Shown here: one piece after another, positions 25,101 to 34,049 of the stretch | Numbering within the stretch: position 1 is the first letter of the stretch | Layout of the letters: every line of letters begins with the position of its first letter | Assembly (NCBI RefSeq): GCF_013364275.1 | Contig: NZ_CP054932.1 | Coordinates: forward strand, 7,626,001-7,690,000 | Reading direction: 5' to 3' | DNA: 64,000 nucleotides | DNA from: Actinomadura sp. NAK00032 | GTDB taxonomy: Bacteria; Actinomycetota; Actinomycetes; Streptosporangiales; Streptosporangiaceae | Program-made: the position numbers and the translations under genes | Notes under the pieces: model-generated | Seen by the model: the letters and a program-made list of their open reading frames with translations, nothing else | The model's database searches: none | Told to the model about the DNA's origin: nothing

Positions 25101-25446
25101 CCTTGAGCTGGGCGTTTGCGTTCGCCGCCTCGGAGCCTGACGCGCGAGCGAGCATCGCCCCCGATGTCCAGAGGTCCGACCCGCCAGAATCCGGCGATGA
25201 CCTGCACGTCCATCCAATGACAGCGGCGCTTTGTCGAGTCACCGCCCGCTCCGGCCGCCCTTTGCCCGATCCCCCCCTGCGGGAACGCACAACACGCGCT
25301 CCACAATCCACAAGACAGATGCAATCAAAATGCCCGAAATGAGGCATACAAGGTAACCCCGGACGGCGATCATGAATCACGAAAAGAATCGTGGTCGAAT
25401 TCCGGCTCGAAGCACAAACCAGCGCCCGGCCGGATATCATAGGAGC
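25101..25446. other. Intergenic stretch before the HNH gene
   Basis: About 345 bases with no convincing gene on either strand. The last 120 bases (25330-25446) are AT-rich for this genome and probably hold the promoter of the HNH gene. Nothing else could be identified. Confidence 0.35.
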
Positions 25447-26694
25447 ATGAGTTCAATTCCGGTCGATCTTGATGCCGCGTCCACCATTGAATTGGTGAAC
25501 GCGGCCTCTGTGATCGCCGCTGAACTCGCCTCCCGCACCGCCCCCGACTCCCCGGCCACCTGCCTGGAACTGGCCGAAGGACTCGCCGCCGCCACCGATC
25601 TGCAAGAGGCCGCGCTGGCCGGATACGTCGGCGTGGTGGACGGCGCCCGGGAGGTCCAGCGGTGGGGTTTCCCCTCAACCCGCTCCTGGCTGCGGTCCCG
25701 TATGGGCATGCGCGAAACCCGCGCCAAAGAACGCCTCACGCTGGCCCGCCAGCGGCACCGCCTCACGGAGGTCACCGACCGGTGGACCGCAGGTGAACTG
25801 TCGACCGGGTACGCCGCCACCATCGCCGAAGCCACCGCCCGCCTGGACGACCATGACTGCCCGGTCGCTGAGAACATCCTGCTGGGCATGGTCGACCAAG
25901 GATTCTCGGCCGGGAAGGTCGCCTCCTTCGGCAAGCGGATCCGTGAGGTGATCGCCGAACGCGACGGGCGTGAGCAGATTCCGGAGGATGTGGCGCGTGG
26001 GTATGAGCGGTCGTGGATCGACTCGACCCGGTCGTTGGATGGTGGCCGCTACATCAAGGGCTGGCTGAACGCTGAGGACGCCGCGATCTGGGACGGCACC
26101 CTGGGGCCGCTGGCCAAGCCCGCCGGGACCGACGACCACCGCGACCTGTCCGAACGCACCGCCGCCGCACTGACCTCGGTCCTGTCCGGCGGGCACAAGG
26201 CCACCCGCGTCACCGTGATCTGCGACCTGGACACCCTCACCGGCGCCACCACCCCCGCCCGCCTCACCGACGGCACCCCCATCCCCGCCGCCCAAGCCCG
26301 CCGTATCGCACTAGCGGCCGGAGTCTCACCCCTCCTCCTCGGCCAGGGGAACACCCCGCTCTACCTCGGTCACCGGGTGCGATTCGCCACCGGCGCCCAA
26401 CGCCAAGTCCTGGAAACCCTGTATGCGACGTGTGCGGTGCAGGGGTGCGAGGTGCCCGGGACGCTGTGCGAGGTCGACCACGTCCACGGCTGGGCCCTCG
26501 GCCACAGCCCCACCGACATCGACAAGCTTGCACTGGCTTGCGGGTGGCACAACCGGTACAAACACAGCAACCCCGATCGGCTCCATATCACCAAGGCGCA
26601 GGACGGCCGCTACACCTACCGCCTCCACCCACCCGGGGCCGGGCCTCTCCACAAGCTGAGACGCCCACCACCCACATGGCCCCAGGCCGCCTGA
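25447..26694 (+). CDS. DUF222 (13E12-type) HNH endonuclease
   Basis: 415 residues from ATG 25447, with TAGGAG four bases upstream. DUF222 spans most of the first 300 residues. The C-terminal HNH motif is C(x4)C-like ATCAVQGCEVPGTLCEVDHV followed by GWHNRYKHSN. This family is abundant and repeated in actinobacteria (the mycobacterial REP13E12 group); many copies lie near mobile elements, and the biological target is unknown. It lies 40 bp from the left end of an IS256-type element and inside a zone of gene remnants. Confidence 0.85.
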   Translation: MSSIPVDLDAASTIELVNAASVIAAELASRTAPDSPATCLELAEGLAAATDLQEAALAGYVGVVDGAREVQRWGFPSTRSWLRSRMGMRETRAKERLTLARQRHRLTEVTDRWTAGELSTGYAATIAEATARLDDHDCPVAENILLGMVDQGFSAGKVASFGKRIREVIAERDGREQIPEDVARGYERSWIDSTRSLDGGRYIKGWLNAEDAAIWDGTLGPLAKPAGTDDHRDLSERTAAALTSVLSGGHKATRVTVICDLDTLTGATTPARLTDGTPIPAAQARRIALAAGVSPLLLGQGNTPLYLGHRVRFATGAQRQVLETLYATCAVQGCEVPGTLCEVDHVHGWALGHSPTDIDKLALACGWHNRYKHSNPDRLHITKAQDGRYTYRLHPPGAGPLHKLRRPPPTWPQAA

Positions 26695-26735
26695 TCAACA
26701 GACCGACGCCCACGCCCGAGGTCACGTCCAGCGGA

Positions 26736-28121
26736 GTGGTGTATGAGTTGATCTTCGCGTGATCCTGTTTCTGCAGGTTAAGCGGTGAGTTCTCGCTGGT
26801 CGATCTCGGGGTCGGGTGTGTTGCCCTCGACTACTCGAAGGCGGGCTTTGGCCAGGAACTCCAGGCCCATGTAGCGGCGGGCCTCGGCCCACTCGTCGGT
26901 CTGCTCCATCAGCACGGCGCCGACGAGGCGGACGATCGCGGCACGGTCGGGAAAGATCCCGACCACATCAGTGCGCCGGCGAATCTCCTTGTTCAGCCGC
27001 TCCTGGGGATTATTCGACCAGATCTGCCGCCAGAGCTGGCGCGGGAAGCCGGTGAAGGCCAGCAGATCCTCGCGGGCGGCGTCCAGGTGCTCGGCCGCCT
27101 CGGGATGCTTGGCCTCCAGCGAGGCGACGACCCGTGCGTGCTGGGCATGGACCTCCTCGGCGGCGGGCTGGTCGAAGATGGTCCGCACCAGCGTGGCCAC
27201 CCACGGCTGCGCCGACTTGGGGACGCGGGTCAGCAGGTTGCGCAGGTAGTGCGTCCGGCACCGCTGCCAGCACGCCCCGGGCAAGGTGGAGCCGATGGCC
27301 TCGACCAGGCCGGCGTGGGCGTCGGAGATCACCAACTGCACCCCCGACAGGCCGCGGGCGACCAGCCCGCGCAGGAACGCCAGCCAGCCGGCTCCGTCCT
27401 CGGCCGAGGTCACCTCGATCCCCAGGATCTCGCGGTGCCCGTCGGCGTTGACCCCGGTGGCCACCAGCACGTGCACGTTCACGATCCGGCCGCCCTCGCG
27501 GACCTTCTGCGTCAGGGCGTCCACCCACACGAACGCATACGGCCCGCCCTCCAAAGGACGGTTGCGGAACGCCGCGACCTGCGCGTCCAGCACCTTCGAC
27601 ATCTCCGAGACCTGGCTTTTGGAGATGCCCTTGATGCCCATCTGCTCCACCAGCTTGTCCACCCGCCGCGTCGACACCCCCAGGAGATAGGAGGTGGCGA
27701 CCACCGACACCAGGGCCTGCTCGGCCCGGCGACGCCGCTCCAGCAGCCACTCGGGGAAGTAGGACCCCGACCGCAGCTTGGGGATCGCCAACTCCACGGT
27801 GCCGGCGCGGGTGTCCCAGTCCCGGACCCGGTAGCCGTTGCGGCGATTGACCCGCTCGTCCGAGCGTTGCCCGTAGTCGGCGCCGCACACCGCATCGGCC
27901 TCCGCGCTCATGAGCGCCTCGGCCATCGTCTTGACCATCGACCGCAGCAGATCCGGCTCACACGCCCCGATCTGCTCGGCAAACCAGCTCACGGGGTCCA
28001 CACTGTTGTCGGCGGCCATCGCGTTCCTCTCCTTCTGATCTTGGTCGATTCGAAGGATCACGCGATGGCCGTCTCACGTCACGACGCCACGCCCTCTGAC
28101 CAGGTCAAACTCATACACCAC
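26736..28121 (-). mobile_element. IS256-family insertion sequence, complete
   Basis: About 1.39 kb bounded by inverted ends GTGGTGTATGAGTT (26736-26749 on plus; complement at 28108-28121). A further shared block CGCGTGATCCT lies inside both ends at unequal distances. One intact transposase gene fills it. The flanking bases do not show a clean 8-9 bp target duplication (TCCAGCGGA on the left, CTCCGTGGA on the right), so it may be an old insertion or may have recombined. Confidence 0.8.
26778..28019 (-). CDS. IS256-family transposase
   Basis: 413 residues from ATG 28019 with AAGGAG upstream; ATG-like extension to 28061 has no signal. Mutator-type DDE enzyme: early DYGQRSDERVNRRNGYR, SQVSEM(S)KVLD segment, YAFVWVDAL with the first catalytic Asp, LVISDAHAGL with the second, WQRCRTHYLRNLLTRVP as the family signature, and SNNPQERLNKEIRRRTDVVGIFP carrying the Glu. 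All catalytic residues are in place, so it is probably active. Confidence 0.95.
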   Translation of the reverse strand: MAADNSVDPVSWFAEQIGACEPDLLRSMVKTMAEALMSAEADAVCGADYGQRSDERVNRRNGYRVRDWDTRAGTVELAIPKLRSGSYFPEWLLERRRRAEQALVSVVATSYLLGVSTRRVDKLVEQMGIKGISKSQVSEMSKVLDAQVAAFRNRPLEGGPYAFVWVDALTQKVREGGRIVNVHVLVATGVNADGHREILGIEVTSAEDGAGWLAFLRGLVARGLSGVQLVISDAHAGLVEAIGSTLPGACWQRCRTHYLRNLLTRVPKSAQPWVATLVRTIFDQPAAEEVHAQHARVVASLEAKHPEAAEHLDAAREDLLAFTGFPRQLWRQIWSNNPQERLNKEIRRRTDVVGIFPDRAAIVRLVGAVLMEQTDEWAEARRYMGLEFLAKARLRVVEGNTPDPEIDQRELTA

Positions 28122-28663
28122 CTCCGTGGACGCAACCACGCCCCGCCCGACCCGCCCCAGCGGCGCGGGCCGGGCCCGGCTGCACACACCTGGTGACCTG
28201 CCGCGCCGGCTTTGGTTCACGGCTGCCTGCTCGACACACCGCCCCCAGTCGCTCCGCCGACACGGGCGCGGCCCCCACCTGTGCGTCCCCGCCCTGACGG
28301 CCCATGACCACGTGCTTCAGCAAGCACACCCACGTCCGATGCATCCGCCAGCGCACGTGCCAGGCCCATCCCTTGCCTTCCGAACCCGGTCGGCACCACA
28401 CCGGCCCAAGCCACCAACAAGCCCCCCGCGCCCGCACCCGGCCACCAAACTCCGCTACGGCCCCAGAAAGACCTCATTATTGGGTAGTTCCTCCTGGCAG
28501 AGAGCCTTCGACCAGGCCGGACACGGCCAGCGCATACCTCGGGCGCCTGAACCGGAGCCGCTAGAAGACCGCAGGCGCTGGTGGTGTCAGGCGGGTCGAG
28601 CGTCCGTGACCGCGCGTCCCGCTCGACAGCGTCGAGTGGGCAGCACGATCGTTCGGGGGCGAG
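28122..28663. other. Gene-poor stretch after the IS256 element
   Basis: About 540 bases. Open frames on both strands have compositions typical of random GC-rich sequence and no recognisable motif. GC is lower and codon-position bias weaker than in neighbouring genes. I see no gene here apart from the likely promoter of the lipoprotein gene near 28600-28663. Confidence 0.4.
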
Positions 28664-29182
28664 ATGAGAAGTAATCGGGTTGCGGCGATCGCGGTGACCG
28701 TCGCGCTTATCGCGAGCGGTGCAGGGGCGTGCGGGTCGGAGGACCCCGATGCCCCGTCCAAGCCGTCCAGGACGCCAGTGAAGAGTTCAACGAAGCCGGA
28801 TTCGCCGAAGTCACAGAAGCCGACGACTCAGGCGCCTCCCCCTACGCCGCAGGACACCGATGACCGGCCGCTTCCGGAAGAGTGCAAGCATCCCGCGGGC
28901 GGGAGCGTCCGGCAGAGCTGTATCGAGGAGTACGGGCCGGACGGTGTGGGCACGGTGGCCCCGGTCCCGCCGGAGCGGGATCGGGACAACGACGGCATCG
29001 ACGACTCCGTGGAGGAGCCGGAGCCGCCCGAGGACGTGGAACCGGAGGAGCCGACGGAGGAGCCGGAACCGACTCGAAGCGACCAGGAGGTGCCGTCCAA
29101 GGAAGAACAGATCGAGGAGTGCACCGAGCAGACCGGCATGCCGAAAGAATGCCGGGAGAAGATCGATCCTGACCATTCGTGA
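28664..29182 (+). CDS. Small acidic lipoprotein with a calcium-loop-like motif
   Basis: 172 residues. Basic start, hydrophobic helix (VAAIAVTVALIASG) and a Cys after AGA make a probable lipobox. The mature chain is Ser/Pro/Lys-rich, then very acidic (EEPEPPEDVEPEEPTEEPEP). DRDNDGIDDSVE is a DxDxDGxxD loop as in thrombospondin type 3 or EF-hand-like calcium sites. Three Cys pairs could form disulfides. Function unknown; surface calcium binding is an inference. It sits within the zone of remnants. Confidence 0.6.
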   Translation: MRSNRVAAIAVTVALIASGAGACGSEDPDAPSKPSRTPVKSSTKPDSPKSQKPTTQAPPPTPQDTDDRPLPEECKHPAGGSVRQSCIEEYGPDGVGTVAPVPPERDRDNDGIDDSVEEPEPPEDVEPEEPTEEPEPTRSDQEVPSKEEQIEECTEQTGMPKECREKIDPDHS

Positions 29183-29289
29183 GCCGGTGCGCACTCGGGA
29201 GCGATAGAGCGGCCCGCAAACCGGATCGCCGGAGGCCGCCCGGCATGCCTTCTTGGCTCGGCGGTGCGGCGCTTGGACAGGCTCAGGCG

Positions 29290-29594
29290 GACGTCAAGGC
29301 TCGTAGTTGTCGCGCTGCCGGTAGCTCTCGTGCTTGTTTCGAGCAGCCGCCCGACGGCGATGATGTCGGCCGTCAGGCCGCCGATCAACGCACCAGCCGG
29401 GCGAACCATGAGCTGCTGACCGTAATCGTGGACGGCTTGTTCCCACTCGCCCACATCCACGGCCACGTCCACGTCATGATCGGTCACGCGGTCGATGCCG
29501 GAGAGGATCTCCTCCAAGGCTCCCGATGGGGGACGGCGGCCCCGGCGCCCAGGGCGGCCATCAACTGGAGTGCGGCGCGACGCTTCACCGTCAT
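29290..29594 (-). pseudogene. Remnant of an XRE-type regulator (middle domain)
   Basis: ATG 29594 begins MTVKRRAALQLMAALGAGAA; the sequence continues in a different frame as SGALEEILSGIDRV, then VGEWEQAVHDYGQQLMVRPA and LTADIIAVGRLLE. The switch falls at a run of five G at 29528-29532. These motifs belong to the central region of actinobacterial XRE regulators with a TPR-like tail. The helix-turn-helix before and the tail after are missing. Confidence 0.5.
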
Positions 29595-29701
29595 CGTCCC
29601 CATCGTCCGGAAGAGGGCTCGGGGGGGTACGAGTACCCGCCCGGGATGACCGAAGGCCCTTTCCGCGCCGCACGGAGCAGGGACTTCAGGTCGTACTTCC
29701 C

Positions 29702-29965
29702 TTACCCCGTTCGAGGACGTTCTGCCGGGTCCACGACGAATGTCCCGCGACCGACCACGCCTCGGACGACGCCTTTCTCACGCAGGACGCCCAATGCTTC
29801 GACCGCCGTCCGACGCGATACTCCGAACTCGTCGGAAAGGGCGGCCGAACTCGGCAGGCACCGTCCAGGTTGGTAGACGCCTTCGTCGATGCGTCGCTCT
29901 ATTTCAGCGGCCACCTGCCGATACAGCGGCTCGCGGCATGGGCGGGGTAAGGGCGGGGTCGTCAA
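29702..29965 (-). CDS. Short GntR-type winged-helix protein
   Basis: About 87 residues if it starts at TTG 29965; no good start or ribosome-binding site is visible. EPLYRQVAAEIERRIDEGVY, then LPSSAALSDEFGVSRRTAVEAL and VVRGVVGRGTFVV are the complete GntR DNA-binding domain. No ligand domain follows, as in the 70-80 residue actinobacterial versions. Its 5' end overlaps an ATPase remnant on the other strand, so it may itself be truncated. Confidence 0.6.
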   Translation of the reverse strand: MTTPPLPRPCREPLYRQVAAEIERRIDEGVYQPGRCLPSSAALSDEFGVSRRTAVEALGVLREKGVVRGVVGRGTFVVDPAERPRTG

Positions 29966-30212
29966 GGTGCGGGTTCGGGTGATGGACGGGCGGTTGCGGG
30001 TGGACGTGACCGACCCCGAGCCGGGGCTGCCCCGGGTCATGGACGCGTCCGACACCGATGAAGGGCACCGGGGCATGGCGATCGTCGCGGGGTGCGCTGA
30101 CGCGTGGGGGTGGTATCCGGTGGCGGACGGCAGGGCCGTTTGGTGGACGCAGGTTCTCGACGTTCGCGGGGCTGGACGGGGGCGCGCAACGAAGTGCCGC
30201 AGGACGGGGTGA
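29958..30212 (+). pseudogene. C-terminal fragment of an anti-sigma/AbaA-type ATP-binding protein
   Basis: The frame reads VKVRVRVMDGRLRVDVTD, DEGHRGMAIVAGCADAWGWYPV and GRAVWWTQVL. This is the second half of the HATPase_c fold found in many small actinobacterial regulators; GHRGMAIV corresponds to the G-rich nucleotide loop. The N-box half is absent and the 5' side runs into the GntR gene. Not expected to work. Confidence 0.5.
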
Positions 30213-30322
30213 AGACGCAACGAAGTGGCAGGTCATCGCAATGTTGGCGCATTGGATCGCGCGGCTTTGCTTCCTAGGCTTCCGGTTGAGTGATCCCCCT
30301 TCGGACGTCCTTGGAGACACGT

Positions 30323-31162
30323 ATGACCGTCCTGCCGGCAATGGAGCCGAGCACCGTCCGGACCGCGCTGCGGCGGCACTTCCTGATGTGCCGGCCCGAG
30401 CACTTCGCCGTGACCTACGCGATCAACCCCTGGATGGACCCGGTGGCCGGGGCCGACGCGGCGCGGGCCGTCGAGCAGTGGGAGGGCCTGCGGGCCGCGT
30501 ATCTCGCGCTCGGGCATGAGGTCAGCCTGATCGATCCGGTCGCCGGGCTGCCGGACATGGTGTTCGCGGCGAACGGCGCGCTGGTCGTCGGAGGACGCGT
30601 GTACGGGGCGAAGTTCACGCATCGGGAGCGGCATGCGGAGGGGCCCGCGTATGTGAAGTGGATGCGGGAGAACGGGTTCGCGGAGGTGCTGGAGGCCCAG
30701 CACACCAACGAGGGCGAGGGCGACTTCCTCACGCTCGACGACGTGATCCTCGCGGGGACGGGGTTCCGGACGGACATCGCCGCCCACCAGGAGGCGCAGG
30801 AGTTCCTCGGGCGGCCCGTGGTGACGCTCCGGCTCGTCGACCCGCGCTTCTACCACCTGGACACGGCGCTGTTCCCGCTCGGCGGCGGCAACGTCGCCTA
30901 CTTCCCCGGCGCGTTCTCGCCGGGCAGCCGGGCGGTGCTGGAGCGGCTGTTCCCGGACGCGATCATCGCGGGTGAGGACGACGCGGCCGTGCTCGGGCTG
31001 AACGCGGTGTGCGACGGGCGCAACGTCGTCATCAACGCCGAGGCGACCGGACTGATCCGGACGCTGGAGACGTACGGGTACGAACCCGTTCCGGTTGACC
31101 TGTCCGAGTTGCGCAAGGCGGGCGGCGGGCCCAAGTGCTGCACGCTGGAGCTGCGCGGCTAA
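30323..31162 (+). CDS. Dimethylargininase / amidinotransferase-fold hydrolase
   Basis: 279 residues from ATG 30323 (TTGGAG upstream). Guanidino-group-modifying fold: LMCRPEHFAVTYAINPWM, FAANGALVVGG, EGEGDFL, the catalytic His in DPRFYHLDTALFPL and the nucleophilic Cys in GGPKCCTLEL near the end. It should hydrolyse a guanidino substrate such as methylarginine to citrulline; some relatives act on ornithine or arginine, so the substrate is uncertain. Its stop overlaps the convergent MFS gene by 4 bp. Confidence 0.85.
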   Translation: MTVLPAMEPSTVRTALRRHFLMCRPEHFAVTYAINPWMDPVAGADAARAVEQWEGLRAAYLALGHEVSLIDPVAGLPDMVFAANGALVVGGRVYGAKFTHRERHAEGPAYVKWMRENGFAEVLEAQHTNEGEGDFLTLDDVILAGTGFRTDIAAHQEAQEFLGRPVVTLRLVDPRFYHLDTALFPLGGGNVAYFPGAFSPGSRAVLERLFPDAIIAGEDDAAVLGLNAVCDGRNVVINAEATGLIRTLETYGYEPVPVDLSELRKAGGGPKCCTLELRG

Positions 31163-32475
31163 GCGGGCGGCGGCCCCGGAGGGCGGCTCCGGGGCCGGCG
31201 GCGCGTCGGCAGGCCGAGGTGTCGGCGGGCCAGGGTTCGGGTGCGTAGGACGCCGGCGATGCCGATCGCCCAGATGCCGATCTGGACGGTCCACGCGGCC
31301 CGGAACGCCTCGGGCGTGAACTCGCCGTCCGGTGACAGGGCGTCCAGGACGATGCCGATCAGCAGGATCGTGACGAGGGACGCGACAAAGCCGCCCACGT
31401 TGACGATGCCGGTGGCGGTGCCCTGCCGGCCGGGCGGGTTGAACGTGCGGGCGTAGTCGAAGCCGATCATCGAGCCCGGGCCGCCGGGCGCGACGCACAG
31501 GACGAGCAGGACGAGCAGCCAGGCGGGGGCGGGCGGCGGCCAGGCGAGGACGGCCGCCCAGGCCGCGACGTTCATCCCGACGATGCCGAGCACGAGCCAG
31601 GAGCGGCGCAGCGGATAGCGGGCGACGAGCCGTCCGATGAACGGCCCGGAGATGACGTTGACCAGCACGAACAACGTCAGGAGGGTGGACGCGGCGGCCG
31701 GCTTCATGCCCTGGCCCGACACCAGGTACGGGTAGCCCCACATGAGCGCGAAGGTGTTGGACGAGAACTGCGTCACGAAGTGCGACCACAGGCCGAGGCG
31801 GGTGCCGGGGTGGCGCCAGGCCTCCACGAGGTTGGTGCCGGTCTCGCGGAGGGTGGGGACGTCGGCGCGGCCCGGTCCGTCCCGCAGGAAGGCGATGGAC
31901 AGCACCGCCATGAGGACGCCGAGCGCGGCGGCCGACCCGAAGGCGGTGCCCCAGCCGGGGCCGTGCAGGAGCGCGACGAGCGGGATGGCGCTGAGCACCT
32001 GGCCGAGCTGACCGAGTTGCCCGGTGAGCTGCGTCACGACGGGGACGTACCGTCCGGGGAACCAGGTCGCGACGATGCCGAGGACGCTGATGAACGTCAT
32101 CGCGTCGCCCGCGCCGACCATGACGCGGGCGGCGACGGCCGTGCCGATGCCGGTGGACACGGCCATGAGCGCCTGCCCGCCGGCCATGAGCAGCGCGCCG
32201 CCGGCGACCATCTGGCGCGGGCCAACACGGTCGAGGAGCAGGCCCACGGGAACCTGTAGGCCCGCGTAGACGAGCAACTGCAAGACGGTGAAGGACGCGA
32301 GGATCCCGGCGGACGCGTCGAACCGGTGGACTGCGTCGAGGCCGACGACGCCGAACGATGTGCGGTGCAGGACCGCGACCGCGTAGGCGAGTACGCCGAT
32401 GCTCCACAGCACCCACGCCATGGGGGCGGCCTTAGGGCGATCTGGGCATTCCTGGGGAGGTTGGGCGGTCTGCAC
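31159..32475 (-). CDS. MFS transporter (nitrate/nitrite-porter-like group)
   Basis: 438 residues, about 12 helices. Features: WVLWSIGVLAYAVAVLHRTSFGV, the inter-helix loop LDRVGPRQMVAGGALLMAGGQ, and GSMIGFDYARTFNPPGRQGTATGIVNVGGF in the second half. The group includes NarK-like and sugar-acid carriers; the substrate is not readable. GTG 32475 is assumed; Met at 32421 (MAWVLW) is an alternative. It follows the XRE-cupin gene by 16 bp and is probably its co-transcribed partner. Confidence 0.85.
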   Translation of the reverse strand: MQTAQPPQECPDRPKAAPMAWVLWSIGVLAYAVAVLHRTSFGVVGLDAVHRFDASAGILASFTVLQLLVYAGLQVPVGLLLDRVGPRQMVAGGALLMAGGQALMAVSTGIGTAVAARVMVGAGDAMTFISVLGIVATWFPGRYVPVVTQLTGQLGQLGQVLSAIPLVALLHGPGWGTAFGSAAALGVLMAVLSIAFLRDGPGRADVPTLRETGTNLVEAWRHPGTRLGLWSHFVTQFSSNTFALMWGYPYLVSGQGMKPAAASTLLTLFVLVNVISGPFIGRLVARYPLRRSWLVLGIVGMNVAAWAAVLAWPPPAPAWLLVLLVLCVAPGGPGSMIGFDYARTFNPPGRQGTATGIVNVGGFVASLVTILLIGIVLDALSPDGEFTPEAFRAAWTVQIGIWAIGIAGVLRTRTLARRHLGLPTRRRPRSRPPGPPPA

Positions 32476-32491
32476 GGATACCCAATTTATG

Positions 32492-33064
32492 TCACTTCTG
32501 TCGAGGTCTCGCCCGCAGGTGCATGCGCTCGCCCTGCGGCCCGAACAGGCTGAGGATCTCGGCCGGGCCGTCCGCGCCGGCGAACCAGTGCGGCAGCCGG
32601 GTGTCGAACTCGGCGGCCTCGCCCGGCTCCAGGATCATCTCCCGGCCCGCGAGGTAGAGGCGCAGCCGCCCGTTCAGCACGTACAGCCAGTCGTAGCCCT
32701 CGTGCGTCTGCGGCTCGCCCGTCCACCGGCGCTCCGGGACGATCATCTTGAACGCCTGCACCCCGCCGGGCCGCCGGGTCAGCGGCAGCACGGTCATGTC
32801 GCCCATCTTCTTCGGGCGCGGCCTGATCCGCGGGTCGCCGACGGCGGGCGCGCCGACCAGCTCGTCCAGCGGGACCCCGTGCGCCTGCGCGAGTGGCAGC
32901 AGCAGCTCCAGGCTCGGCCGCCGCTTGCCCGACTCCAGCCGCGACAGCGTGCTCACCGAGATGCCGGTGGCCTCGGCGAGCGCGGTCAGCGTGATGTCGC
33001 GTTCCTGCCGCAGCCTGCGCAGCCGCGGCCCGACTCCGGCGAGGACGTCCTCGGTCGTCTCCAT
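32492..33064 (-). CDS. XRE-cupin transcriptional regulator
   Basis: 190 residues. Helix-turn-helix about 10-65 (LRRLRQERDITLTALAEATG, then STLSRLESGKRRPSLELL) and a C-terminal cupin (THEGYDWLYVLNGRLRLYL, then LEPGEAAEFDTRLPHWF). The cupin probably senses a small molecule or metal. First gene of an operon with the MFS transporter, divergent from the thioredoxin-reductase-like gene with 63 bp between starts. The spacer holds TTGC(N7)GCAA at 33072-33086, a possible operator. Confidence 0.9.
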   Translation of the reverse strand: METTEDVLAGVGPRLRRLRQERDITLTALAEATGISVSTLSRLESGKRRPSLELLLPLAQAHGVPLDELVGAPAVGDPRIRPRPKKMGDMTVLPLTRRPGGVQAFKMIVPERRWTGEPQTHEGYDWLYVLNGRLRLYLAGREMILEPGEAAEFDTRLPHWFAGADGPAEILSLFGPQGERMHLRARPRQK

Positions 33065-33127
33065 GGCTCTATTGCAGAATCGGCAAAGATGTTTGTCAAT
33101 CCGGGGACCGTCGCGCATGCTCGCGGT

Positions 33128-34048
33128 ATGGCTGAGAACAGGGAACGAGAAGTACTGGTCATCGGGGGCGGCCCGGCGGGGCTGAGCGCCGCGCTCGTGC
33201 TGTCGCGCGCACGCCGGGACGTCACCGTGATCGACGCGGGCGAGCCGCGCAACGCGCGGGCCGAGCACATGCAGGGGTTCTTCACCCGGGACGGCATGCC
33301 GCCCGCGCAGTTGCTGGAGATCGGCCGCACCGAGGTGCGCGGCTACGGCGGCGAGATCATGTCCGGGTCCGTCGAGCACGCCGCCGGGAACGCGGCCGAC
33401 GGCTTCGTCCTGACCCTGGCGGACGGGACGAGCCTGCGGGGCCGCCGCCTGCTGGTCACCACCGGCGTCACCGACGTCCTGCCGGACGTCCCCGGCCTGC
33501 AAGAGCGGTGGGGGCGCGAGGTGCAGATGTGCCCGTACTGCCACGGCTGGGAGGTCCGCGACAAGCGCATCGTGGTGCTGGCGACGTCGCCGAACTCCGT
33601 CCACCAGGCGTCGCTGCTGCGGCAGTGGTCGCCGGACGTGACGTTCCTCGCCGCCGAGGCCCCGACCGGCGACGACGCGGCCCGACTCGACGCGCGCGGC
33701 ATCCGCGTCGTGGAGGGCGAGGCGCGGCGGCTCGTCGTCGAGAACGACCGCGTGACCGGGTTCGAGCTGGCGGACGGTTCCGTGCTCGGCGCCGACGCCG
33801 TGTTCCTCGCGCCGACGTGGGTCGCCAAGGACGGCCCGCTGACCGACCTCGGCTGCGAGATCGGCGACGACGGCTTCGTGAAGGTGGACACCACCGGCCG
33901 GACCAGCGTCCCCGGCGTCTGGGCGGCGGGCAACGTCGTCTTCCCGGCCGGCCAGGTGATCATCGCCGCGTCCGCCGGCTCGATGGCCGCCGCGATGATC
34001 AACGCCGACCTCATCGAGGCCGACGTGGCGCGCAGGCTAGCCGCCTAG
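33128..34048 (+). CDS. Thioredoxin-reductase-like FAD/NAD(P) oxidoreductase
   Basis: 306 residues. VLVIGGGPAGLSAALVLSRARR is the FAD motif, CPYCHGWEV the redox-active CxxC, and PGVWAAGNVV the second FAD motif. The pyridine-nucleotide site is atypical: VLATSPNSVHQASLLRQW lacks the usual GxGxxA. HGWE after the CxxC marks the subgroup found beside XRE-cupin or MerR regulators rather than the housekeeping TrxB next to trxA. No thioredoxin gene is present. It reads directly into the next gene. Confidence 0.87.
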   Translation: MAENREREVLVIGGGPAGLSAALVLSRARRDVTVIDAGEPRNARAEHMQGFFTRDGMPPAQLLEIGRTEVRGYGGEIMSGSVEHAAGNAADGFVLTLADGTSLRGRRLLVTTGVTDVLPDVPGLQERWGREVQMCPYCHGWEVRDKRIVVLATSPNSVHQASLLRQWSPDVTFLAAEAPTGDDAARLDARGIRVVEGEARRLVVENDRVTGFELADGSVLGADAVFLAPTWVAKDGPLTDLGCEIGDDGFVKVDTTGRTSVPGVWAAGNVVFPAGQVIIAASAGSMAAAMINADLIEADVARRLAA

Positions 34049-34049
34049 G

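Noticed and set aside
28111..28564. Small genes in the stretch after the IS256 element
   Set aside because: Frames on both strands lack ribosome-binding sites, third-position GC bias and recognisable motifs.
33064..33128. Strong operator call for TTGC(N7)GCAA
   Set aside because: Only four-base arms; too weak to list as a separate regulatory feature, so it is mentioned only with the regulator.
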